From: Bacteroidota bacterium
GTDB taxonomy: Bacteria; Bacteroidota; Bacteroidia; Chitinophagales; Saprospiraceae
NCBI GenBank assembly: GCA_018222965.1
Contig: JAAEZH010000014.1
Span: forward strand, 60,784 to 124,783
Direction of reading: 5' to 3'
DNA: 64,000 bases
The notes under the pieces were generated by a model. It was not told where the DNA came from. It ran no database searches and saw only the letters and a program-made list of their open reading frames with translations. The position numbers were made by a program, and so were the translations under genes. The first letter of the stretch is position 1. Every line of letters begins with the position of its first letter. Positions 34,725-43,879 of the stretch are shown here, piece after piece.

Positions 34725-35411
34725 ATGATAAAAACGAATGATCTCAACAAAGTCTATCAAACCGACGAAGTGGAAACCACCGCACTCCATCAAGTCAATA
34801 TCGAAATCAAACAGGGCGAATTTGTGAGCGTGATGGGACCGTCGGGTTGCGGCAAGTCAACCCTGCTCAATGTCCTGGGCATGATCGACGGACCAACTTC
34901 CGGAGAATACCTTTTCAATGGGGAGGAAATCGGGCACCTCTCCGAACGCAAACGCTCCGAAATCCGAAAGCACAACCTGGGCTTTGTGTTCCAGTCTTTC
35001 AACCTGATCGACGAGCTGACAGTATTTGAAAACGTCGAGCTCCCCATGCTTTATACCAAAGTGCCTTCCGGCGAAAGAAAAAAGCGGGTGGAGGAACTGC
35101 TCGAAGGCATGAACATCATGCACCGCAGAAACCACTTCCCCCAACAACTTTCCGGCGGACAGCAGCAGCGGGTGGCCGTGGCTCGTGCCATCGTGAATCG
35201 ACCCAAACTCATTCTGGCGGATGAGCCTACCGGAAACCTGGACTCCTCCAATGGCGATGAGGTGATGAAAATACTCTCCGAACTCAATGCCGAAGGAACA
35301 ACGGTACTGATGGTTACCCACTCGCAGTATTGCGCAGAATTTGGCAACCGCATTATCCGAATGCTGGATGGCCAGGTCGTGACTGAGAACGTGGTGAAGC
35401 AGTATTTGTAG
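34725..35411 (+). CDS. ABC transporter ATPase, MacB/LolD type
   Basis: A 228-residue ATPase with Walker A GPSGCGKST (near 39-47), Q-loop FVFQSFNLID, signature LSGGQQQRVAVARAI, Walker B LILADEPTGNLDS and switch His in VTHSQ. It matches the MacB/LolD class that powers FtsX-type permeases by mechanotransmission. It starts 7 bp after the adaptor gene. All motifs are intact, unlike the second ATPase downstream. Confidence 0.92.
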   Translation: MIKTNDLNKVYQTDEVETTALHQVNIEIKQGEFVSVMGPSGCGKSTLLNVLGMIDGPTSGEYLFNGEEIGHLSERKRSEIRKHNLGFVFQSFNLIDELTVFENVELPMLYTKVPSGERKKRVEELLEGMNIMHRRNHFPQQLSGGQQQRVAVARAIVNRPKLILADEPTGNLDSSNGDEVMKILSELNAEGTTVLMVTHSQYCAEFGNRIIRMLDGQVVTENVVKQYL

Positions 35412-35423
35412 AGTTTGGTGGAG

Positions 35424-35557
35424 TGGTAGAATGGTGTATTGGTTGACAACCTGATTATTCCCAAACTCTCCCCACCGCTGAGCAAAGCGAAGCGACTCTC
35501 CCGAAAAGAAAAAAGCAAAGCTTTTGAATGACCACCCCCGGAGGCAAAGCCGACCTC
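35424..35557. repeat. Intergenic repeats between the two ATPase genes
   Basis: An 8-bp array (GGTGGAGT, GGTAGAAT, GGTGTATT, GGTTGACA) at about 35424-35452 resembles that at 25255. A 23-bp REP-like element (35535-35557) differs at one base from 25610-25632. The gap is 183 bp, long for the middle of an operon. Confidence 0.55.
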
Positions 35558-35594
35558 TCCCGAAAAACAATAGTAATTGTATTAATGAAATAAT

Positions 35595-36308
35595 ATGATC
35601 CAGCTCAAAAACATAGAACGATTTTACGCAAATCCCAGCCAGAAAACCTGGGTCCTGTGAGACATTTCGCTCGACATTCAGGAAGGCGAATTTGTCACCA
35701 TCATGGGGCCCAGCGGAGCCGGCAAAAGCACGCTGCTCAACATCCTGGGATTACTCGATCAGGCCAATTCCGGTTCATATCAGTTGCAGGGAGAAGCCGT
35801 CGAGAACCTCCGCGAACGGAAGCGGCAGGAATTGCATAAAAAACACATGGGTTTTGTGTTTCAGGCTTACTACCTGATCGACGATCTGACTGTTTATGAG
35901 AATATCGAAACACCCCTGATTTACCGCAAGGTGAAAAAAGCCGAGCGGCAGGCTAAGGTAGCAGAGACACTGGATCGCTTTAATATAGTCGCCAAAAAGG
36001 ATCTGTTTCCGCACCAGCTATCCGGCGGTCAGCAACAACTCGTTGGCATTGCTCGAGCCATAGTCGCCCAACCCAAATTACTATTGGCCGACGAGCCAAC
36101 CGGAAACCTGCATTCCAGCCAGGGAGAAGTCATCATGGATCTCTTTAAAAAACTGCATCGTGAAGGCATGACTATCATTCAGGTCACCCACAACGAAAAA
36201 TACGCCCACTACGGCAGCCGAATCATCGAACTTCAGGACGGGTTTATCCGAAAAGATGTGGCTTTGCAAACACCTGCATCAACCTACTCCAAACAGCCGC
36301 AGGTCTAA
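35595..36308 (+). pseudogene. Second MacB/LolD-type ATPase, interrupted by in-frame TGA at codon 22
   Basis: The frame opens at ATG 35595 with a normal ATPase N-terminus (MIQLKNIERFYAN...TWVL), meets TGA at 35658-35660, and continues in the same frame with DISLDIQEGEFVTIM and the rest of the domain to 36308. Aligned with its paralogue the TGA sits where ATPases of this class often have Arg (VLRDIS), so one CGA-to-TGA change would explain it. Walker A GPSGAGKST, LSGGQQQ and ADEPTGN remain. The position after the signature is Leu and the D-loop reads NLHS, which may be subfamily traits. Translation from the internal ATG at 35703 would lose the first strands. Confidence 0.8.
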
Positions 36309-36346
36309 ACGTTTAATCTCGCAAAAGCGGGTCAAAAAAATCACCG

Positions 36347-38779
36347 ATGCTAAAAAACAATCTAAAAATAGCCTTCCGGGCACTCTCGAAAAACAAGGTC
36401 TATACCTTTGTGACCTTTTTCGGCCTGACCGTTGGAGTAGCCGCTGCCTTGCTGATATTCCGAATGTTGAGTTATGAGCTTAGCTATAACAAAAGCTTCG
36501 AGAACCACGATCGCATGGTGCGCGTGGTATCGGAGCAAACGCTTCCGCAGGAAGGGGAAAGTTATACAGTTTGTGTACCCATTCCGGCCATGGATGTCAT
36601 CATGGACGAAGTACCACAATTTGAAAAAATTACCCGGGTAAAAGAGTTTTGGGTAACCACTTCCCTGCCAGACCCCAATGGCGGCCCGCCGCTAAAGAAG
36701 TTCAATATGGAAACGGATCAAACCGCTTTCTTTACAGAACCGGCTTTTTTTGACATCTTCCAGCCGGAATGGATAATTGGCGGACCCGCGGAAATTTTGT
36801 CAGAACCCGGTGTCATCATCCTGACCGAGTCTTTTGCCAGTAAGTTTTACGATGATCCGGCGCAAGCCATGGGCCAAACACTGGTACTCGACAATGTGGT
36901 AGAAGTCGAAGTAAAAGGGATCATCAAAGATTTTCATGATCAAACAGACTTTCCCGTTCCCTTTTTGTCCAGTTGGGAAACCATGAAAGCCCATCGCAAT
37001 TATTTTTTCTACGACGAAAACATGGGGAGTTGCAGCTCCAACAATCAACTATTCGGCCTCTTGAAGTCGCAGGATCAGCTGGAAGAAGCCAATACCGTTT
37101 TAGCCGGAATTAGTGAGAAACTCTACCGACGGGAAAACCAGAATTCTTTCCGGAAGCACGTACTGCAGCCTATGTCTGCTTTGCACTTTGATGAAAGATA
37201 TGGCCATTCGGGAACACACCGAACCAGCATGTCGCGCCTCCGCATCCTCGGCATTGTAGGCATCCTTATACTTATTATGGCCTGCTTCAACTTTATCAAC
37301 CTGGCCACGGCCCAGGCTTCCCTGAGAGCCAAAGAGGTTGGGGTAAGAAAAACCCTGGGCAGCAGTAAAAGGCAGTTGATCAGCCAATTCCTAACAGAAA
37401 CAGCCCTCATTGTTTTTGGTGCGTTAATTTTCGGACTGGTACTCGCTTCTCTTTGCCTGCCGTTGCTTCAGCGAATCTCGCATGTACCGGAAGGCATAAA
37501 CCTGTTTTCTGATCCGCAGGTCTGGCTGTTCCTGGGCGGATTAAGTATCCTGGTTACTTTGCTTGCCGGATTATATCCCTCGCTGGTACTTTCCCGGTTC
37601 AAACCTATCCGGGCCTTGCGCAATCAGGTGCCCGGCAACCTCAGCGGAGGCGTTGCGCTTCGCAAATCGCTGGTGGTCCTACAATTTGTCGTGGCACAAG
37701 GTCTGGTCATTGGAGCCATTATCACCCTTTTGCAACTGGACTATATTCGAAGTCGGGATCTCGGGTTCTCGGATGACCTGGTTTATACATTCGGAATTGG
37801 CATCGACAGCTCTACCCTCGAAAAACAACTGCCGCTGAAACAGGCATTCCTTGAAATCCCCACAGTAGAAAAGGTGAGTTTCAACAGCGACCAACCGCTT
37901 TCAGGGAATACCTGGAGCAGCAATTTCCGGTACGACACCCGGCCGGAAGATGAGCAATTTTCCATCAACCTGAAATTTGCAGATACCGATTACCGCGAAA
38001 CCTTCGGGCTCAGCCTGGTAGCCGGACAATGGTACGAAAAATCAGATACTGTCAGGCAGTGCGTGGTCAATGAAACCCTCCTTCGAAAACTGGGCGTAGA
38101 ACGAGCACAGGATGCGGTCGGAAAAAGCCTCAGACTGGGAGCCAGCCGAAAGGTTGAAATAACCGGTGTGGTCGAGGATTTCCATACACATTCCCTGCAC
38201 CAGGAACACGATCCCCTGATGATCACCACCCGAAAGGCCTATTACTGGGAAGCCGGGGCAAAGATCCGTCCGGGCAATATTCAGGGAACCCTGAGCGCCA
38301 TGCAAAAAGCCTTTGACGAAATCCTGCCCGAGCAGGTTTTTGAAGGTCGCTTCCTCGATGAAAACATCGCCGAATTTTATGCCGACGAAGACCGACTGGC
38401 AACTACCTGTAAAGCCTTTGGTTTGCTGGCCATCCTAATCTCCTGTCTGGGATTGTTTGGATTGGCTGCTCATTCGGCGCAGCAAAGAGTAAAAGAAATT
38501 GGCGTTCGAAAGGTTTTGGGTGCCTCCACGACCGGCATCGTCGGACTTCTCTCCCGGGATTTCTTAAAACTGGTGCTCATTGCCTTGCTAGTGGCTGCTC
38601 CACTTGCCTGGTTCCTGATGCAGCGCTGGCTAGACAATTTTGCCTATCGCATTGACATTCAGTGGTGGGTATTTGTCGTCACCGGAGGTCTGGCAGTGCT
38701 GGTCGCCTTCCTCACGATCAGCTATCAAAGTTTGCGGGCGGCCATGGCCAACCCCGTAGATAGTTTGCGTAACGAATAA
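36347..38779 (+). CDS. FtsX/MacB-type ABC permease, first copy
   Basis: An 810-residue inner-membrane permease with a periplasmic MacB-core domain after the first helix (about 20-40), and two FtsX modules (about 285-400 and 680-800). Conserved features include FNFINLATAQASLRAKEVGVRKTLGSSKRQL and, near the end, RVKEIGVRKVLGAS preceding the final helices. The duplicated FtsX module gives about eight membrane helices, the arrangement common in Bacteroidota exporters. It shares only family-level similarity with the next permease. It starts 39 bp after the damaged ATPase gene. Confidence 0.88.
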   Translation: MLKNNLKIAFRALSKNKVYTFVTFFGLTVGVAAALLIFRMLSYELSYNKSFENHDRMVRVVSEQTLPQEGESYTVCVPIPAMDVIMDEVPQFEKITRVKEFWVTTSLPDPNGGPPLKKFNMETDQTAFFTEPAFFDIFQPEWIIGGPAEILSEPGVIILTESFASKFYDDPAQAMGQTLVLDNVVEVEVKGIIKDFHDQTDFPVPFLSSWETMKAHRNYFFYDENMGSCSSNNQLFGLLKSQDQLEEANTVLAGISEKLYRRENQNSFRKHVLQPMSALHFDERYGHSGTHRTSMSRLRILGIVGILILIMACFNFINLATAQASLRAKEVGVRKTLGSSKRQLISQFLTETALIVFGALIFGLVLASLCLPLLQRISHVPEGINLFSDPQVWLFLGGLSILVTLLAGLYPSLVLSRFKPIRALRNQVPGNLSGGVALRKSLVVLQFVVAQGLVIGAIITLLQLDYIRSRDLGFSDDLVYTFGIGIDSSTLEKQLPLKQAFLEIPTVEKVSFNSDQPLSGNTWSSNFRYDTRPEDEQFSINLKFADTDYRETFGLSLVAGQWYEKSDTVRQCVVNETLLRKLGVERAQDAVGKSLRLGASRKVEITGVVEDFHTHSLHQEHDPLMITTRKAYYWEAGAKIRPGNIQGTLSAMQKAFDEILPEQVFEGRFLDENIAEFYADEDRLATTCKAFGLLAILISCLGLFGLAAHSAQQRVKEIGVRKVLGASTTGIVGLLSRDFLKLVLIALLVAAPLAWFLMQRWLDNFAYRIDIQWWVFVVTGGLAVLVAFLTISYQSLRAAMANPVDSLRNE

Positions 38780-38791
38780 AACCCCGACAAG

Positions 38792-41185
38792 ATGTTTAAG
38801 AATTATTTCAAAGTCGCTTTTCGCAACCTGGCTAAGAACCGTTTTTTCACGCTGCTCAACCTGCTGGGGCTGGCACTGGGAATCTCTGTATCGCTGGCAC
38901 TGATCCTTTTTGTCTCGGACGAACTGTCTTTCGACAAATACCACACACACGCTGAGAACATCCATCGGGTAGGTGTCATTGCCGAATACGATGATACCCG
39001 CGAAAAATGGGCTACTGCACCCAATATTGCCGGCCCCACTTTCAAGGATCAAATGCCGGAAGTGGTAGAACAGGTTCGTTTCCTGCGACATGGATTTGGC
39101 GAGACCGCCTTCCTTCGGGTAGGAGAAGACAATTTCCTCGAGCCCGATCTCTATTGGGTAGACTCTACCCTGTTTGATGTGTTTGATATTTCCCTCATCC
39201 AGGGAGATCCTCAAAAAGCACTCAATGAACCCAATGAAGTCATTTTAAGCCAGTCTGCAGCCAAAACCATGTTTGGAGAAGCGGATCCCATGGGAAAATC
39301 CCTTTTCGTGGACAATGATCTGGAATTGCAGATAACAGGGATTTACGAAGACTTTCCGCCAAATTCTACGCTGGATGCAAAGGTAATGGGCTCTTTTTAC
39401 AGCATGAAATGGGCTACCGAACGCCTGGTATGGAGCAATTGCAGCTTTGAGACATTTTTGCGCCTGCATCCCGAAACAGATGCTTCCGATCTGGATGCCA
39501 AAACCAATGCCATCCTGCAAGAATCGGTTAAAGAGGAAGACCGCTGGTTTAGTATGTGGACCCAGCCCCTCCTGGATGTCCATCTTCACTCGGTCGGGAT
39601 CAACGACGTAGGTTACAGCTCCAGTCTGGGCGACATTGCTCAGGTTCGTATTCTGGGTGTTTTGGCACTATCCATACTCCTGCTCGCCTGTTTCAACTAC
39701 ATCAATATGACTACGGCCCGGTCGCGGCAGCGTTTCCGCGAAGTGGGCATCAATAAAACCCTCGGTGCTTCCAGCGGACAAATGGCCATCCGCTTTTTTT
39801 TGGAAACGGGGATTCTGGTTGCCGCTTCCTTCATTGCAGGCCTCCTGCTCCTGCGTATGGGAACCCCTTACTTTGAATCCCTGACCGGCAGGCCGCTGAT
39901 GTATTCCAAACTGGCCAGCCTGCCCTGGATGGGTGCCCTGATTGGGCTCTGGGGTTTGATCACCTTTGGTGCAGGGCTTTATCCGGCGCTCATGCTTTCT
40001 TCTTTTGCCCCAAAAAACCTGCTACAACCGGCCAATAAAGGTTTTACCGGCAGGCAGTTTTTCAGACACGCCCTTGTCGCTTTGCAATTTGTCGTTTGTA
40101 TGGCCCTTATTGTCGGTGCGCTTGTTTTCAACCGCCAGTTGCAATACATCAGCAAGAAAAAACTGGGCTTTGAACCCGAGCAGGTGGTTGCCATCAACAC
40201 CTTTGCCGCGGAGGAAACTTCCCAAATTGAAGGATTGATGCGCACCTATGAATCCCGACCGGATGTGCTCTCCCTCTGCCGGGCACAAGGCTACCCTGGA
40301 ATCGGGGTAAGCGGCTACAGCATGACAAAACCCGGCCAGGACAACATCGTTACCGAAGTAAACTCCAACCACGTAACTCCCGGTTTTGAAACAGTACTCG
40401 GATTGAAATTTCTCGCCGGTACCACCCTGCCCGAAAAGCAGCCGGAGGATACAACGGTTCAGGTGGTCATGAATAAAACCGGTGTGGAATTTCTCGGCTG
40501 GACACCGGAAGAAGCCATTGGCAAAAGCCCGCCCAATATGTACCGCGACCCGACTACCATTGTCGGGGTGGTCGAAGACTTCCATTTTGAATCGCTGCAT
40601 AACCCCATAAAAACCTATGTTTTCAACAATGGAAATAACTTTGGCTGGACACCATATTTGCTCGTAAAATTACAGGCAGCTGATCTGCAGGCAACTGTTG
40701 CCGGTTTGGAAGACTCCTTTAATGGGCATTTGCCCAAATCTGCTTTTGAGTTGGTGTTTGTAGATGATCACACTGCCCGCCTGTACGAAAGCGAGCAACG
40801 ATTATCTCGTATCGTCTGGATTTTCACCATCCTGGCCATCATCATTTCCTGCCTGGGTTTATTCGGTCTGGCCGCTTTTACCGCCGAAAGACGCACCAAG
40901 GAAATCGGCATCCGAAAAGTTTTGGGAGCCAGCACAGAAGGTTTAGTTGGCCTGTTGGCGAAAGAATTCCTGCGCCCGGTCATCATTGCGGTACTGATTG
41001 CCAGTCCGTTGGCTTGGATGGGGATGCGTACCTGGCTGGACAATTTCGCCTACCGCATAGACCTGAACTGGATGTTCTTCCTGATTGCCGGTTTACTTGC
41101 AACACTGATCGCTTTCCTGACCGTAAGCTTCCAAAGCTTTAGAGCAGCACGAGCAAACCCGGCAGACAGTCTGAGGAATGAATAA
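38792..41185 (+). CDS. FtsX/MacB-type ABC permease, second copy
   Basis: A 797-residue paralogue of the preceding permease with the same architecture: N-terminal helix, MacB-core domain, FtsX module near 285-400 (FNYINMTTARSRQRFREVGI), second FtsX module near 670-790 (RRTKEIGIRKVLGAST), and the shared ending NPADSLRNE. It begins 12 bp after the first permease, so the two likely form a heterodimer. A terminator closes the operon at 41224. The export substrate is unknown; MacB relatives move peptides, lipoproteins or antibiotics. Confidence 0.88.
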   Translation: MFKNYFKVAFRNLAKNRFFTLLNLLGLALGISVSLALILFVSDELSFDKYHTHAENIHRVGVIAEYDDTREKWATAPNIAGPTFKDQMPEVVEQVRFLRHGFGETAFLRVGEDNFLEPDLYWVDSTLFDVFDISLIQGDPQKALNEPNEVILSQSAAKTMFGEADPMGKSLFVDNDLELQITGIYEDFPPNSTLDAKVMGSFYSMKWATERLVWSNCSFETFLRLHPETDASDLDAKTNAILQESVKEEDRWFSMWTQPLLDVHLHSVGINDVGYSSSLGDIAQVRILGVLALSILLLACFNYINMTTARSRQRFREVGINKTLGASSGQMAIRFFLETGILVAASFIAGLLLLRMGTPYFESLTGRPLMYSKLASLPWMGALIGLWGLITFGAGLYPALMLSSFAPKNLLQPANKGFTGRQFFRHALVALQFVVCMALIVGALVFNRQLQYISKKKLGFEPEQVVAINTFAAEETSQIEGLMRTYESRPDVLSLCRAQGYPGIGVSGYSMTKPGQDNIVTEVNSNHVTPGFETVLGLKFLAGTTLPEKQPEDTTVQVVMNKTGVEFLGWTPEEAIGKSPPNMYRDPTTIVGVVEDFHFESLHNPIKTYVFNNGNNFGWTPYLLVKLQAADLQATVAGLEDSFNGHLPKSAFELVFVDDHTARLYESEQRLSRIVWIFTILAIIISCLGLFGLAAFTAERRTKEIGIRKVLGASTEGLVGLLAKEFLRPVIIAVLIASPLAWMGMRTWLDNFAYRIDLNWMFFLIAGLLATLIAFLTVSFQSFRAARANPADSLRNE

Positions 41186-41223
41186 CACCGAAGAAGTAAA
41201 TTACGTATTAAGCTGAATCTTTC

Positions 41224-41259
41224 GAGCCGGTCAACACACTAGTTGCCGGCTCTTTTTTT
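41224..41259 (+). terminator. Intrinsic terminator of the exporter operon
   Basis: GAGCCGG-CAA pairs with TTG-CCGGCTC with one bulge, followed by eight T. It begins 38 bp after the stop at 41185. Confidence 0.85.
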
Positions 41260-41361
41260 ACCCCTGCTGCCCAATTGATAAGCCAACAGACACTTTCGAT
41301 AAATAGCTTAGGTCGTTTTCAAAGGTCTTTGTAAATTAAGGAATACCAATAATCGACCGCC

Positions 41362-43875
41362 ATGAAAATACGGATCCTTCTGCTTGCATTTGCCTGCTGG
41401 TTTTCTAACAGCCATCTGAAAGCACAGGTATATAATTACCTCTATCCCTTCGGAATCGGTGGCGGCGGAGCTCTTTTCTCCCCCTCGATCAGTCCTTTCG
41501 ACTCGGCCGATATTTATATGTCTTGCGATATGACAGAGCTTTTTTTTACCTGGACAAATGGGGGGCACTGGGAACAATACAACTCACTCGAAATTACCGC
41601 TTTCCAAAATAGTGAGGTGCAATTTACTTCGGTGGAAAATGTGCAATATGTACTGAATATGGAATTTCGGGAAGAGCTTACCTTTCCTGTAAAAAGTACG
41701 GATGCCGGAGAAAGCTGGACAGCAACAGAAGATCCTACAAATGGCAACGCACAGCATCTTTTTGCCAATCCAAATAACACCCACGATCTCATCCTGTCTT
41801 CCTGGAACCAAATATTCATCAGTCAGGACGAAGGCGACTCCTGGTCGCTGGTCTTTACCGACCCCAACAGCAACCTGCATCTGGCTGGTGTATTTTGGGA
41901 TGGCCAAGCCATTTATATTGGGACCAATTACGGACTGATCGTCTCCCTCGATGGAGGCCTTTCCTTTAATCCGGATGCAGATCCCGGCCTTCCGGCGAAT
42001 GTCGGTTTCTCCAAATTTGCCGGAGCCAGACTGGATGATACCCTTACCTTTTTTGGCGTCGGTTTGCATCAGGCAGACTTGTATACCGGTGTACAAGCCT
42101 GGGAGTTTAGCGGATTTGAAGGGCTTTTCCGCAGACAAATGGATGCCAATGCCGGCAACTGGGAATTAACGGGTACCAACATTCCTGCCTCCGTCGGTCT
42201 CTATCAGGTAGACATGGCCATGGAGCATCCCAACATCGCTTATGTAGCCGGCACAAATGCTGCCACCTCTTATCCGGTCGTTTACAAAACCATGGATGGC
42301 GGCGACAACTGGGAATCGGTTTTCCTAACCCTAAACAACGAAAATATTACCACCGGATGGTCGGGTTATCAGGGAGATGAAGAATGGTACTATGGAGAAT
42401 ACGCTCTGGGACTGGACGTCAACCGTACCGATCCAAATGATGTGGTACTCACCGATCTCGGTTTTGTGCACATCACCAACGATGGCGGCCAGAATTGGAA
42501 TCAGGGATATGTGTCTCCATTAGATGAAAATCCCCCAAACAGCCCCACCCCGAAACATAAATCTTATGGCAACAATCGCCTTCAAAACACATCTACCTGG
42601 TGGGTACATCGATATGACGACAACATCGGCTATGACTGGGGAGAGCATATTTTTGTGGCATGCGGTGATATTGGAGGGATGTATTCTCCCGGAAATATCA
42701 ACGCCTGGAGTTTTGACCGACTGGACCGAAGCCTCAACTCTAGCTACCAGTTTATTTCTGATCCTTCCGGCAATTTATATGCCGCCACCTCCTCGGTACA
42801 CGATCTGTACCAAAGCACCTACCTCACCGATGCTTCCATCGACGGCGGTACCGGCCGAATACTCGTTTCGGCAGATACGGGGCAGGTGTGGGAAGTCCTG
42901 CATGACTTCGACCTGCCGGTGGTTTGGATGGCTATCGACCCCAATGATCCGGAGGTGATGTACGCCTCAGTGGTAAACAGCCTCGATGGCGGGATTTATA
43001 AAACCGAAAACCTGTCGGCAGGCAGCAATTCGCAATGGGAAAAATTACCAAATCCGCCGAGAACGGAAGGCCATCCGCTCAGTATTCATGTCTTGGAGGA
43101 CGGTTCCGTTGCCTGTTCTTTTTCCGGCAGACGAACCAATAATTTCACCGAAAGCTCCGGCGTTTTTTACAGCACGGATGGCGGTATGAGCTGGGAAGAT
43201 CGCTCGCATCCGGATATGTACTACTGGACCAAGGATCTGGTCATTGATCCGAATGATCAGGATGTTTGGTATGCTTGCGTCTTTAGCGGATGGGGCGGTG
43301 CGGCCAACGACAAAGGAGGCTTATTTCGATCCTATGACCGGGGCCAGACCTGGGAGAACATACTTGATCTGTTTCGGGTAGAATCCATTGCTGTTTCTCC
43401 CTTGTATTCTTCAATTGCACTGGTTACTACAGAAGATGAAGGACTGTGGGTATCCACCGATATTCAGCAGGCGCAACCCACTTTTACCCGGGAAACCGAC
43501 TACCCGTTCTTGCATCCCTTACGGGTATTCTGGGCAGAAGAGGACTACTCCTTACCCATTTATATTACCAGCTTTGGAAACGGACTCCGCAGAGCCGAGC
43601 TGGAAGTTTCCACAGACGAAGTTTTAAGCAACACACAAATCAATATCCAGCCAAATCCAACTAATGGAATCCTCGAAATCACGGGAGAAGACCTGGCTGA
43701 TTTAACCGAAATCCGCATTTATGCGAGTGACGGGAAACGGGTAAAAACAATACCCCTGAGCGGGCAGGCAGGAACCATCAATCTAAATTTGAATGGTTTC
43801 CCCAATGGTGCCTACTTCCTCCATCTCCATTCCCCGAAAGGGAGAAAAATTGGAAAAGTACTATTGCAGCGATAA
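41362..43875 (+). CDS. T9SS-secreted BNR/sortilin-type propeller protein
   Basis: An 837-residue secreted protein with signal peptide (1-20, LKAQ), many Asp-box strands (SxDxGxxW such as STDAGESWT, SQDEGDSWS, TNDGGQNWN, SYDRGQTWE) forming one or two seven-bladed propellers to about residue 740, and a type A T9SS sorting domain at the end (INIQPNPTNGILEIT, IRIYASDGKRVKT, NGAYFLHLH). The fold is like xyloglucanases and sialidases, but catalytic residues cannot be assigned. It ends 4 bp before the sensor kinase start, so the two are probably co-transcribed and the protein might act with the kinase. Confidence 0.85.
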   Translation: MKIRILLLAFACWFSNSHLKAQVYNYLYPFGIGGGGALFSPSISPFDSADIYMSCDMTELFFTWTNGGHWEQYNSLEITAFQNSEVQFTSVENVQYVLNMEFREELTFPVKSTDAGESWTATEDPTNGNAQHLFANPNNTHDLILSSWNQIFISQDEGDSWSLVFTDPNSNLHLAGVFWDGQAIYIGTNYGLIVSLDGGLSFNPDADPGLPANVGFSKFAGARLDDTLTFFGVGLHQADLYTGVQAWEFSGFEGLFRRQMDANAGNWELTGTNIPASVGLYQVDMAMEHPNIAYVAGTNAATSYPVVYKTMDGGDNWESVFLTLNNENITTGWSGYQGDEEWYYGEYALGLDVNRTDPNDVVLTDLGFVHITNDGGQNWNQGYVSPLDENPPNSPTPKHKSYGNNRLQNTSTWWVHRYDDNIGYDWGEHIFVACGDIGGMYSPGNINAWSFDRLDRSLNSSYQFISDPSGNLYAATSSVHDLYQSTYLTDASIDGGTGRILVSADTGQVWEVLHDFDLPVVWMAIDPNDPEVMYASVVNSLDGGIYKTENLSAGSNSQWEKLPNPPRTEGHPLSIHVLEDGSVACSFSGRRTNNFTESSGVFYSTDGGMSWEDRSHPDMYYWTKDLVIDPNDQDVWYACVFSGWGGAANDKGGLFRSYDRGQTWENILDLFRVESIAVSPLYSSIALVTTEDEGLWVSTDIQQAQPTFTRETDYPFLHPLRVFWAEEDYSLPIYITSFGNGLRRAELEVSTDEVLSNTQINIQPNPTNGILEITGEDLADLTEIRIYASDGKRVKTIPLSGQAGTINLNLNGFPNGAYFLHLHSPKGRKIGKVLLQR

Positions 43876-43879
43876 AAGT

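Noticed and set aside
35658..35660. TGA read as an amino acid in this organism
   Set aside because: Other genes in the window, such as that ending at 151, use TGA as their normal stop.
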